From NCBI RefSeq assembly GCF_963675985.1, contig NZ_OY780958.1, positions 1,922,001 to 1,986,000 on the forward strand: a stretch of 64,000 nucleotides of DNA, written 5' to 3'. The position numbers and the translations under genes were made by a program. Position 1 is the first letter of the stretch; each line of letters begins with the position of its first letter. This stretch comes from an uncultured Roseibium sp. (GTDB lineage Bacteria > Pseudomonadota > Alphaproteobacteria > Rhizobiales > Stappiaceae). Below the pieces are notes generated by a model. The model made no database searches and was not told the origin of the DNA. It saw nothing but the letters and a program-made list of their open reading frames with translations. Positions 33,759 through 41,964 of this stretch are shown piece after piece.

Positions 33759-34712
33759 TCAGCCGGTGTGCAAGACGCCGTTGGTGATCGCCCAGATAAA
33801 ACCGGTGACGGTCACCACCGAGGCCATGGTACCGAACAGAACAAAGCTGGAAGCCCGCTGAACGTAGACATTGTACTGCTGGGCGATGACGAAGACGTTG
33901 GTCGCCGGTGGCAGACAGGCCATGAGAACCGCGGTCGCCACCCACACGGGATCAATGCCGCCGATCCAGGTCAAGAGGAGATAGACCAGTACCGGGTGAA
34001 CGATGAGCTTGACCACCAGAACGGCCGGCAGTTCAATCGGTATCCGGCCGGCAGGGCGAAGAGCGATGCTGACGCCCATGGCAAACAGGGCGCAGGGGGC
34101 CGCCGCATTGCTCAGGTAGCGCAACATCGTGTCGACTGCCTCCGGCGGCTTGAAGCCGACCGCTGCGGCGCCCACACCTAGAATGGTCGCAACGATGAAG
34201 GGATGGGTGAAAACCCGCCAGACGATCAATCGAATGGTCTTACTGATGGGTTGCTTGTCGGTTCCGCCCACGGCCATCATCAAGGGAGCCAGGATAAACA
34301 GCAGCGTGTTGTCGAAACACAGGATCAGCGCCGTCGGCACGGTGGCACCGGCCCCGAGCACGGCAAGCGTCAGACCGGGGCCCATGTATCCGATGTTGGA
34401 ATAGGCGCCGGCAATCCCCAGCATTGTGGATTCAGGAATGCTTCCGTTTGTCGCAAGAACACCGATGCAGAAAGCGATCGCGAAGACCGTATAGGTCGTG
34501 AACGTCGTCGCGGCGACGAAGGTCGGGTCCGTCAGCTGTTCGATCGGCGTTTCCGACAGGAGGCGAAAAAAAAGCGCCGGGAGCGCGATGTATATGATGA
34601 AAAAGTTCATCCAAGCCAGACCGGACTCGGGCAGATCGCGGATCTTGGCGGCGATTACACCCAAGAAAATGAGCCCGAAGAAGGGAAAAGCGAGCGAAAT
34701 GATGTCTTGCAT
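33759..34712 (-). CDS. AEC-family (auxin efflux carrier-like) transporter
   Basis: A 317-aa inner-membrane carrier with about ten helices in two five-helix repeats. The N-terminus reads FPFFGLIFLGVIAAK, followed by FFIIYIALPALFF, and the second half contains MRYLSN-like and CALFAMGVSIALR stretches typical of the MdcF/YfdV group. Bacterial members move malonate or other small carboxylates; the substrate is unknown here. The frame extends upstream, but the family start is the ATG at 34712. Confidence 0.9.
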   Translation of the reverse strand: MQDIISLAFPFFGLIFLGVIAAKIRDLPESGLAWMNFFIIYIALPALFFRLLSETPIEQLTDPTFVAATTFTTYTVFAIAFCIGVLATNGSIPESTMLGIAGAYSNIGYMGPGLTLAVLGAGATVPTALILCFDNTLLFILAPLMMAVGGTDKQPISKTIRLIVWRVFTHPFIVATILGVGAAAVGFKPPEAVDTMLRYLSNAAAPCALFAMGVSIALRPAGRIPIELPAVLVVKLIVHPVLVYLLLTWIGGIDPVWVATAVLMACLPPATNVFVIAQQYNVYVQRASSFVLFGTMASVVTVTGFIWAITNGVLHTG

Positions 34713-34942
34713 GGATTGGTCCGAACGGGATCCTGCGTATCGAAGAGGGTGGCCCAAATGCCAGCCGATGACGCCGTCGCGCTTGCATCCTCGAAACACC
34801 TTGGCTAATCACGCCTAGCCTGTTCACCGCAACGGGTCAATCGCCAGATTGATTGACCGCGGGTCCTGCCCACCCTTGTACACATGGTCTCCAGAGAGCC
34901 TGAGCTCCAATAGACTTTCCCGGATCACGATCACAATCACCG

Positions 34943-35830
34943 ATGGCCCGTTCCTCCACGCTCCTAAAATTCCGCTACCGGGCCGAAGCCGCCTTTCTCA
35001 GGACGGCTATCTTTCTGTTTCGGCTTGTTCCCGTGGATATGGCTTCTGCCGTTATGGGCTTTTTCTGGCGCAAACTCGCGCCGTTCAACAGCCGTCACAA
35101 ACGGGCCTTGATGCATTTGGAACTGGCCCTGCCCGAAACGAACGAGAAACAACGGCAGGCCATCGTCGCGGGCATGTGGGATAATCTCGGTCGCGTGGCT
35201 GCCGAAACCTTCCATATCGCAGACCTGATGAAACAGAAGGACCGCTTCACGGTTCGGGTCGACGAACGTACAGAAAAGTTCCTTGAAGAAGACAAGGGCT
35301 GTGTCTGGGTCTCGCTGCATACGGGAAACTGGGAACTCTGCGTCCAGCCGCTGGTCACACGCGGGCATGAAGTGACCGGTGTCTATCAGGCCCTTTCCAA
35401 TCCGATCACGGATGAAATCCTGCGGGACATCCGCAAGGACCTGTACCGTGGCGGCCTCCATTCCAAGGGGCACCAGACCGCGCGCAAGCTGATCAGCGCC
35501 GTTCGCCGGGGCGGAAATGTCGCGATCATGGCCGATCTCCGCGAGACCCGGGGTATCAGGATGCCCTTTTTTGGCCGATCGGCCTACGCAACGCCTGTCC
35601 CCGCAACACTTGCCCGCGCCTGCGGCGTTCCGATCGTCGTCGGCAGGGTGGTTCGGACCAAAGGGGTTCACTTCCGTATCGAAGGTCGCTGCATCGACGT
35701 GCCTGTGACCGATGATCGAAAGGCGGATATCGAAGCGGCAACCCTCGAATTTCACGGAATTTTCGAAGAATGGATCCGTGAGTGCCCGGACCAATGGATG
35801 TGGATCCACCGCAAGTGGGCGCCTTCCTGA
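34943..35830 (+). CDS. LpxL/HtrB-like lipid A acyltransferase family protein
   Basis: A 295-aa membrane-associated acyltransferase. One N-terminal hydrophobic segment is followed by the active-site motif SLHTGNWE (the H-x(3)-NWE form of HX4(D/E)) near residue 130, with RRGGNVAIMADLRETRG and FFGRSAYATP downstream and the C-terminal WMWIHRKW. Such enzymes add a secondary acyl chain to lipid A. It could be the lauroyl/VLCFA transferase or a paralogue; the exact acyl donor is unknown. Confidence 0.88.
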   Translation: MARSSTLLKFRYRAEAAFLRTAIFLFRLVPVDMASAVMGFFWRKLAPFNSRHKRALMHLELALPETNEKQRQAIVAGMWDNLGRVAAETFHIADLMKQKDRFTVRVDERTEKFLEEDKGCVWVSLHTGNWELCVQPLVTRGHEVTGVYQALSNPITDEILRDIRKDLYRGGLHSKGHQTARKLISAVRRGGNVAIMADLRETRGIRMPFFGRSAYATPVPATLARACGVPIVVGRVVRTKGVHFRIEGRCIDVPVTDDRKADIEAATLEFHGIFEEWIRECPDQWMWIHRKWAPS

Positions 35831-35935
35831 CTATCGGATCAGACACTCTGACCCGAAGAAAGTCGCCGGTCCACCTTTCGGCGTATGGTTGCGGCGCAGC
35901 AATCGGGTTATATGTCGCCAAACACCGGAGGATCC

Positions 35936-36979
35936 ATGATGAAAACGCCCCGCTCCTTTTACCAGCCGCTTGCCATCGGCGCGCCCGCACCGTTCCGCGA
36001 TTTGCCGGTTTCCCTGGAGCGGATGATCCACTTTGTTCCGCCGCATGTGGAAAAGATGCGCGCCAAGGTGCCGGATCTGATTTCAAAGGTCGACGTCGTA
36101 CTCGGCAATCTTGAGGACGCCATTCCCGCCAACGCAAAGGAAGACGCCCGCAAGGGCTTCATCCAGATGGCAAGCGAAAACGACTTCGGCCAGACCGGAC
36201 TCTGGACCCGGGTCAATTGCCTCAACAGCCCGTGGTTCCTGGACGATATCCTGGAAATCGTTCCGGCGGTCGGCGACAAGCTGGACGTGATCATGCTGCC
36301 CAAGGTCGAAGGCCCGTGGGACATTCACTATCTCGACCAGCTGCTGGCACAGCTCGAAGCCAAGGCGGGCCTGAGCCGGCCGATCATGATCCACGCCATC
36401 CTGGAAACCGCCGAAGGCGTGAAAAACGTCGAGGATATCGCGGCCGCGAGCCCGCGCATGCACGGCATGAGCCTTGGACCTGCAGATCTGGCAGCTTCGC
36501 GCGGGATGAAAACCACCCGCGTCGGTGGCGGTCATCCAGACTACGCTGTCCTGAGTGATGCCGTGGAAGGAGCGGAAAGAACCGCTTTCCAGCAGGATCT
36601 CTGGCATTATACGGTCGCCAAGATGGTTGATGCCTGCCTCTCATACGGTCTGAAGCCGTTCTACGGTCCGTTCGGCGACTTTTCCGATCCGGAAGCCTGC
36701 GAGAGCCAGTTCCGCAACGCCTTCCTCATGGGATGTCTCGGTGCCTGGTCGCTGCACCCGAACCAGATCGATCTGGCCAAAAAGGTCTTCAGCCCCGACC
36801 CGGACGAAGTTGCCTTCGCGAAGAAGATCCTGGACGCCATGCCCGATGGCACTGGCGCTGTCATGATCGACGGCAAGATGCAGGACGACGCAACCTGGAA
36901 GCAGGCCAAGGTGATTGTCGATCTGGCCCGTCTGGTGGCGACCAAGGACCCGGACCTCGCAAAAGTTTACGCTCTCTAG
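35936..36979 (+). CDS. HpcH/HpaI aldolase/citrate lyase-family CoA-ester lyase
   Basis: A 347-aa TIM-barrel lyase. Metal and CoA binding segments VLGNLEDAIPANAKEDAR, MLPKVEGPWD and MIHAILETAEGVKN (catalytic Glu) are intact, as is SLHPNQID near the C-terminus. Related to malyl-CoA and beta-methylmalyl-CoA lyases, but the N-terminus differs from Mcl1/MclA, so I do not name it. Start at 35936 has GGAGGA four bases upstream of ATGATG. It likely cleaves a malyl-CoA-type ester. Confidence 0.82.
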   Translation: MMKTPRSFYQPLAIGAPAPFRDLPVSLERMIHFVPPHVEKMRAKVPDLISKVDVVLGNLEDAIPANAKEDARKGFIQMASENDFGQTGLWTRVNCLNSPWFLDDILEIVPAVGDKLDVIMLPKVEGPWDIHYLDQLLAQLEAKAGLSRPIMIHAILETAEGVKNVEDIAAASPRMHGMSLGPADLAASRGMKTTRVGGGHPDYAVLSDAVEGAERTAFQQDLWHYTVAKMVDACLSYGLKPFYGPFGDFSDPEACESQFRNAFLMGCLGAWSLHPNQIDLAKKVFSPDPDEVAFAKKILDAMPDGTGAVMIDGKMQDDATWKQAKVIVDLARLVATKDPDLAKVYAL

Positions 36980-37018
36980 AGGAAGGGGTACTATACTACA
37001 CAGCCAATGCGACCGCGC

Positions 37019-37067
37019 GATAACGCTTGCAAGCCCGGCTTGAGCGCGTTATCCCGGCAAAAAGCCG
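37019..37067 (+). other. Two stacked hairpins in the leader of hspQ
   Basis: GATAACGC (37019-37026) pairs with GCGTTATC (37046-37053); inside it CAAGCC (37030-37035) pairs with GGCTTG (37037-37042). A second hairpin CGGC-AAAAA-GCCG spans 37055-37067. No U-run follows, so they are not a normal terminator for the lyase gene. They end 20 bp before the hspQ ATG and may form part of its 5' leader. A TATACT (36992-36997) upstream could be the -10 element. Confidence 0.5.
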
Positions 37068-37086
37068 ATTGGTCAGGTAGTTTAGG

Positions 37087-37410
37087 ATGCGTACGGCAAA
37101 ATTCAGAATTGGTCAGGTCGTGCGGCACCGGATTTATCCCTTTCGGGGCGTCATTTTCGATGTCGATCCGACCTTCAGCAACACCGAGGAATGGTGGAAC
37201 GCCATCCCGGAGGATGTGCGTCCGGTTCGAGATCAACCGTTCTATCATCTGCTTGCCGAGAACGAAGAAACGGAATACGTCGCCTACGTCAGCGAGCAGA
37301 ATCTTGTCCCGGACATGACCGGAGAACCGGTCCGGCATCCGCAGGTCGACGAGATTTTCGAAGAGATGGGCGATGGATCCTACGTACCGCGAACGGTCGA
37401 GATCCATTAA
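37087..37410 (+). CDS. hspQ: Heat shock protein HspQ (YccV-like)
   Basis: A 107-aa protein of the YccV/hemimethylated-DNA-binding family. FRIGQVVRHRIYPFRGVIFD, the NTEEWW segment and QPFYHLLAEN followed by YVSEQNLVPD match HspQ throughout. In E. coli it is a specificity factor that enhances Lon proteolysis; a similar role is inferred. The ATG has only weak ribosome-binding potential (AGG adjacent), and stem-loops lie just upstream, so translation may be structurally controlled. Confidence 0.92.
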   Translation: MRTAKFRIGQVVRHRIYPFRGVIFDVDPTFSNTEEWWNAIPEDVRPVRDQPFYHLLAENEETEYVAYVSEQNLVPDMTGEPVRHPQVDEIFEEMGDGSYVPRTVEIH

Positions 37411-37463
37411 GGCCAAGTTGGAAGTCGTAGCAGGCGTCGACCAAGACGTTCGCCCAAAATGAA

Positions 37464-37494
37464 AAACGCCGCATCTCAGAAAGATGCGGCGTTT
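37464..37494. terminator. Bidirectional terminator between hspQ and ialB
   Basis: AAACGCCGCATCT (37464-37476) and AGATGCGGCGTTT (37482-37494) form a perfect 13-bp stem with a 5-nt loop. A-tract before and T-tract after allow termination from both sides of these convergent genes. Confidence 0.9.
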
Positions 37495-37519
37495 CTATGT
37501 TCCAAACAGAAACTGGAGC

Positions 37520-38137
37520 TTACTGTGCGGCGTTTTTCTGAGCGTCGATCAGCTTCTGGCGCGCTTCTTCGGCGCGGCGCTTCAGTTCGTTCTGCAGTTC
37601 ACTCTGTTTCTTCTGAAGTTCAGCCACGTCCATAGCCTCACCCTCATAGACCTTGGTAAAGCCGATCAGGGTGATTTCCAGCGGAATGGCCTTGGCCTGC
37701 TGGTTGAACGTGGTCAGGGTGATCTTGCTGCCCTGCTTCATCGAAGCGATGAAACCGTCGTCGACGACGAGTTCGGCAACACAAGTGGTCGGCACGCAGA
37801 TGGAGTACTTGGCCTGAACCAGCTTGCCGCTGTCGATCTGCACACCCAGACCCGGCTGAATCAGCCGCCCGGTCGGAACTGCGATGATCAGAAGCTTGCG
37901 TGCTTCGCCATCGATCTCCTTGACGCCGAAGCTGCTCAGGAACTGGCCGGTATTGGTACGCAGCTCAAGGCTTGTGAAGCAGACCTGCTTGTTCACTTTC
38001 GGATCAACGTTACAGATCTTGACCCAAGGGGAATCGCTCTTTTCGTCCGTTTGGGCCGACACACTGACCGCCGAAGAGGGAAGTGCCAGCGCAGCAAGGG
38101 CGCAGCCGGCCAAAACCCTTTTCAAAATCTTTTTCAT
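37520..38137 (-). CDS. Invasion-associated locus B (IalB) family secreted protein
   Basis: A 205-aa exported protein with signal peptide (MKKILKRVLAGCALAALALP, cleaved near SVSAQ). The IalB domain follows with paired cysteines KICNVDP...QVCFTSL and SICVPTTCVAE, probably disulfides. The C-terminus is a charged coiled coil (KKQSELQNELKRRAEEARQ). Named for a Bartonella erythrocyte-entry factor, but the family is widespread in free-living alphaproteobacteria and its role is unclear. ATG 38137 has GAGG upstream. Confidence 0.9.
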   Translation of the reverse strand: MKKILKRVLAGCALAALALPSSAVSVSAQTDEKSDSPWVKICNVDPKVNKQVCFTSLELRTNTGQFLSSFGVKEIDGEARKLLIIAVPTGRLIQPGLGVQIDSGKLVQAKYSICVPTTCVAELVVDDGFIASMKQGSKITLTTFNQQAKAIPLEITLIGFTKVYEGEAMDVAELQKKQSELQNELKRRAEEARQKLIDAQKNAAQ

Positions 38138-38389
38138 TGGAAACATCCTCAACCTTCCGTGCTCGGATCTTTGCGCTTTCTTGCTCTATTCGGGCGGCAA
38201 CTTCAAGTACCGGGACCCCAGACAACGCTTGGAAACACCCTATAGTGGCGATTACGGCGATAGGGTGACCGATATGCAACGGAATCCAATTTTACCGGAA
38301 CTACTGGATATCCTGCATTCAAAGCCGGTCCGGCGCGCACCGAAATCTTGCTTGTGTTAGGATTTCCCGGAGAATCAAACCACGGTTAA

Positions 38390-40288
38390 GTGATGATCAT
38401 TGGCTTCTTCCGCAGGTTTGCAACGGCCATCGGCCGTGCTGTCGCTGTGTCGAACGGTTGCCGGCTGGCATTGGCCACCGGACTGGTTTTGCTTGCGCCG
38501 CTTTCGGCGGCCCGAGCGGACGATGAAAACATTCCCTGGGTGCATGCCATCGCCATGCACGGCAAACCGGCCCTTGAGCCCGGTTTCAAGTCCCTGCCCT
38601 ATGCCAATCCCGACGCGCCCAAGGGAGGCGTGCTGACGCTCGGCGTTCAGGGAACCTTCGACAGCCTGAATTCCTTTATTGTCCAGGGCGGATGGACCAG
38701 CGCGCGCGGCATGAAGGAACGTCCGTTCGGCTCCAACATTTTCGAAAGCCTTCTCGCCCGCTCCTACGCGGAGCCTTTCACGCTTTATGCCCATCTGGCA
38801 GAGCGGGTTCGCATGCCGGACAGCCGAAAATGGATCGAGTTCGAGCTCAACCCGAAGGCACGGTTTTCCGACGGCTCGCCGGTGACGGTGGAAGATGTGA
38901 TCTTTTCGCTGGACCTTATTCGCGACAAGGGCCGCCCGCCCTACAGCAGCTGGTACGGCGAGATCGTCAACAAGGAGATAACCGGGGAACGTTCTCTCAA
39001 GATCACTTTCCGCGATGGGGACAATCGCGAATTGCCCCTGCTGATCGCCATGGCACCTATCTTTTCAAAGGCGCATACGAACGCCGAGACATTCGACAAA
39101 TCGACGCTTGATCCGATCATGGGAACGGGCCCCTATGTCTTTTCGAAGATCGAGCCGGGTCGGCGCGTGATCTACCGGAAAAACCCGGACTATTGGGCGA
39201 AGGACCTGCCGATCAAGGCCGGTTTCGACAATTTCGACGAGATCCGCATCGAGTACTACCGGGACGAGACAACCTTGCAGGAAGCCTTTCGCAAAGGCCT
39301 GATCGATGCCCTGCAGTTCGGAGATCCGGTGCGCTGGGAGACCGGGTTCGATTTTCCGGCCGCCAAAGACGGAAAGGTGATCAAAACGGTCATCGCCAAG
39401 GAAACGCCGGCGAATATGCGAGGCATTGCCTTCAACACCCGTCGTGCGGTCTTCGCGGACAATCGCGTGCGCGAGGCGCTGTCGATGCTGTTCGATTTCG
39501 AATGGGTGAACCGGAACATCTATTTCGGCCTTTATAAAAGGACGGCCGGATACTGGGACGATTCCATTCTGTCCTCCGTTGGCCGGCCTGCCGGCGACAA
39601 GGAACGGGCCCTGCTTGCCCCCTTCCCCGACGCGGTCGCTCCTAAGGTCATGGATGGCACCTGGCGACCGCCTGTGACCGACGGTTCCGGCAGGGATCGG
39701 AAAGTCCTGCGCGCAGCGTTGGGTAAACTCAAGGAAGCCGGTTACTCCCTGAAAGACGGACAGCTTGTCAACGAGAGCACGAACACGCTGCTGGCTCTCG
39801 AAATTCTGACCAAGAACGAAGATGAGGAAAAGCTGGCGCTGGCCTATTCCAGAACGCTGAAATTGATCGGTGTCGGAGTAGAGGTGCGCACAGTCGATCC
39901 GTCCCAGTTCGAAGACCGGCGGCTCCGTCGGGATTACGATATGGTTTTCAACACCTGGTATTCGTCCCTTTCCCCGGGCGCCGAACAATACGGCCGCTGG
40001 TCGTCTGCCGCAGCGGACGCGGAAGGGTCCTTCAACATCGTCGGCGCACACAGCCCGGCGATCGATGCCATGATCGATGCCATCGTCAGCGCCCGCACGG
40101 AAGAGGATTTCATAGCCGCCGTCAGGGCCTTTGATCGCATCCTGATTTCCGGCTTCTACGCGGTGCCCCTTTTCCATGTATCGGAAGATTGGGTAGGCCG
40201 CTGGAGCCGCGTCGTTCCGCCGAAAGTGAATTCGCTTTACGGCGTGGAGTTTGACACCTGGTGGTCCGCGGACGCGTCGGTAAACTGA
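38390..40288 (+). CDS. Family 5 extracellular solute-binding protein (YejA-like)
   Basis: A 632-aa periplasmic binding protein of the OppA/DppA superfamily, most like YejA. A signal peptide ends near LSAARADD. FKSLPYANPDAPKGG, then the TFDSLNSFIVQG segment, and later GTGPYVFSKIEPGRR and MRGIAFNTRR, are YejA hallmarks. YejA normally works with YejBEF to import peptides, but no permease or ATPase gene is nearby. GTG 38390 and ATG 38393 are both possible starts. It precedes the adenylate-forming protein by 21 bp. Confidence 0.9.
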   Translation: MMIIGFFRRFATAIGRAVAVSNGCRLALATGLVLLAPLSAARADDENIPWVHAIAMHGKPALEPGFKSLPYANPDAPKGGVLTLGVQGTFDSLNSFIVQGGWTSARGMKERPFGSNIFESLLARSYAEPFTLYAHLAERVRMPDSRKWIEFELNPKARFSDGSPVTVEDVIFSLDLIRDKGRPPYSSWYGEIVNKEITGERSLKITFRDGDNRELPLLIAMAPIFSKAHTNAETFDKSTLDPIMGTGPYVFSKIEPGRRVIYRKNPDYWAKDLPIKAGFDNFDEIRIEYYRDETTLQEAFRKGLIDALQFGDPVRWETGFDFPAAKDGKVIKTVIAKETPANMRGIAFNTRRAVFADNRVREALSMLFDFEWVNRNIYFGLYKRTAGYWDDSILSSVGRPAGDKERALLAPFPDAVAPKVMDGTWRPPVTDGSGRDRKVLRAALGKLKEAGYSLKDGQLVNESTNTLLALEILTKNEDEEKLALAYSRTLKLIGVGVEVRTVDPSQFEDRRLRRDYDMVFNTWYSSLSPGAEQYGRWSSAAADAEGSFNIVGAHSPAIDAMIDAIVSARTEEDFIAAVRAFDRILISGFYAVPLFHVSEDWVGRWSRVVPPKVNSLYGVEFDTWWSADASVN

Positions 40289-40309
40289 TCGGAGCAAAGA
40301 ACAAAGATC

Positions 40310-41938
40310 ATGAAAGTCACGCCTGACACCCTGTCCGATCCCTACCATGCAACCGAAGCCTGGGGCGACACGACGCTGGATATGTTGTTCCGTCAGACGG
40401 CTCAACTGCATCCTACCCGGATGGCACTCGTCGATGCGCCCGACCGCTCCAACTGGACAGGCGGAGACAGCCGCAGCCTGACCTATCAGGAGGCTGAGCG
40501 GGAAATTGATCGACTGGCCGCCTTCTATCGTGCCATCGGGCTGACGACCGACCATGTGATTGGCGTACAATCTCCTAATACCGTCGACACGGTTATCGCC
40601 ATCCTGGCCGCACTTCGGGCCGGACTGATCGTCTCGACGCTGCCGCTGCACTGGCGGCAAAAGAACGTGCTTGAAGCCCTCAATTCCGTAGGGGCGAAAG
40701 GTTTTATCGCCGCGGACCGCATAGAAACGCGCAATGTCGGCGCCGCCGCCCGGGACGTCGCCGCGGATCTTTTCAGTCTCCGCTTCGTTTTCGGCCTCGG
40801 CAAGGACATACCCGACGGACTGATTGAACTGGGCCCCATGCTCGCGGAGATGGGCGATGATCTGACCTTCGACGAAAGCGAACGGGACAAGGCCGCCGAT
40901 CACGTGGCAACCATATCGTGGACACGGTCCGGTAGCGAGACCGTTCCCGTGCCCCGCTGCCACAATCACTGGATCGCATCTGCCCGACAATGCGTGCACG
41001 AGGCGGGATTGAACCACGGCGAACGCATACTCGTCCCCTACTCCCTGAGCGGTTTGACCGGTATCGGTGCGGGGCTCGTCCCTTGGCTACTCGTCGGCGG
41101 AACACTGCATCTTCACCACCCGACATCCCTGCTGCAACTGTCCCGGCATGCCAATGCGATCGGCGCCGACTACGTGCTGACCCCGGGTCCCCTGACGCAG
41201 ATCCTCGATAAGAAACTGGTGCAGGAGACGACCACCATCGTCTCGGCCTGGAACGTCGCGGCACCAAAACCCGGCACATTCATGCCGCATCACAAGGTCG
41301 TGGACCTTCACATCGCCGACGAATTCGCCCTTGTTGCAAAGGCCCGCGGTCCGTCAGCCAAGGTACAGGCGACTCCGCTGGGAAAACAGGCGGGGCCGAA
41401 CGGGTGTGAGAGCGGGCCAGCCCTTTTAGAAATCGCAGTCGACCAAGGCGAGAACGGCGCCCAAGCACTGCTGCAGGTCAAGGGGCCCATGGTTCCTGAT
41501 GTTGGCTGGCATACGCATGCAGGCTCGCATGCGCATCAACGCGATCAGAAGGGATTCCTGAGTACCGGCATACCGGTTGAGCAGAGCGAAGACGGACTGA
41601 AGGGGTTCGGCATACCGGGCGCACAGGCCAACGGCGTGGGCGATCTGGAGGCGCTTGACGAACTTTATTCCGCTTACCCCGGTGTCAGCGAAGCGGCCGC
41701 GTTCCTGGTCGAAGACGAATTGCTGGGCGCCCGGCTCTACGCGGCCCTGGTTCCGGTCTCGGGCAACGTACCGGACGCCAAGGCATTCTTCGCCTATCTT
41801 GATGCGGATGGGGTGGATCTGGCAAAAATTCCCTATCGTGTCCTCGTGCTACAGGCCCTCCCGCGAAACAACGACGGAACGATCGACCGGGAACGACTGA
41901 CCTTGCGCACCCAGCGGCTACCGGCCGCGGTGGCCTGA
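40310..41938 (+). CDS. Adenylate-forming (ANL) superfamily protein with degenerate catalytic motifs
   Basis: A 542-aa protein whose N-terminal half (LTYQEAEREIDRL, AILAALRAGLIVSTLPLHW, GAGLVPWLLVGGTLHLH) places it among acyl-CoA synthetase-like ANL enzymes. The core motifs are lost: the ATP loop TSGTTGxPKG reads SWTRSGSETVPVPRCHNH, the STGD motif reads STGIP, and the C-terminal catalytic Lys motif PKTxxGK reads PRNNDGT. It probably cannot adenylate in the usual way. Co-directional with the binding protein upstream and the receiver protein downstream (26 bp). A scaffold, ligand sensor or decayed enzyme. Confidence 0.75.
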   Translation: MKVTPDTLSDPYHATEAWGDTTLDMLFRQTAQLHPTRMALVDAPDRSNWTGGDSRSLTYQEAEREIDRLAAFYRAIGLTTDHVIGVQSPNTVDTVIAILAALRAGLIVSTLPLHWRQKNVLEALNSVGAKGFIAADRIETRNVGAAARDVAADLFSLRFVFGLGKDIPDGLIELGPMLAEMGDDLTFDESERDKAADHVATISWTRSGSETVPVPRCHNHWIASARQCVHEAGLNHGERILVPYSLSGLTGIGAGLVPWLLVGGTLHLHHPTSLLQLSRHANAIGADYVLTPGPLTQILDKKLVQETTTIVSAWNVAAPKPGTFMPHHKVVDLHIADEFALVAKARGPSAKVQATPLGKQAGPNGCESGPALLEIAVDQGENGAQALLQVKGPMVPDVGWHTHAGSHAHQRDQKGFLSTGIPVEQSEDGLKGFGIPGAQANGVGDLEALDELYSAYPGVSEAAAFLVEDELLGARLYAALVPVSGNVPDAKAFFAYLDADGVDLAKIPYRVLVLQALPRNNDGTIDRERLTLRTQRLPAAVA

Positions 41939-41964
41939 GCCATCCCTGGCGGAAACGGAGGAAG

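Noticed and set aside
39065..41017. 650-codon minus-strand frame spanning the binding protein and ANL genes
   Set aside because: It crosses two genes and an intergenic gap, has no ribosome-binding site or recognisable domains, and fits compositional shadowing.
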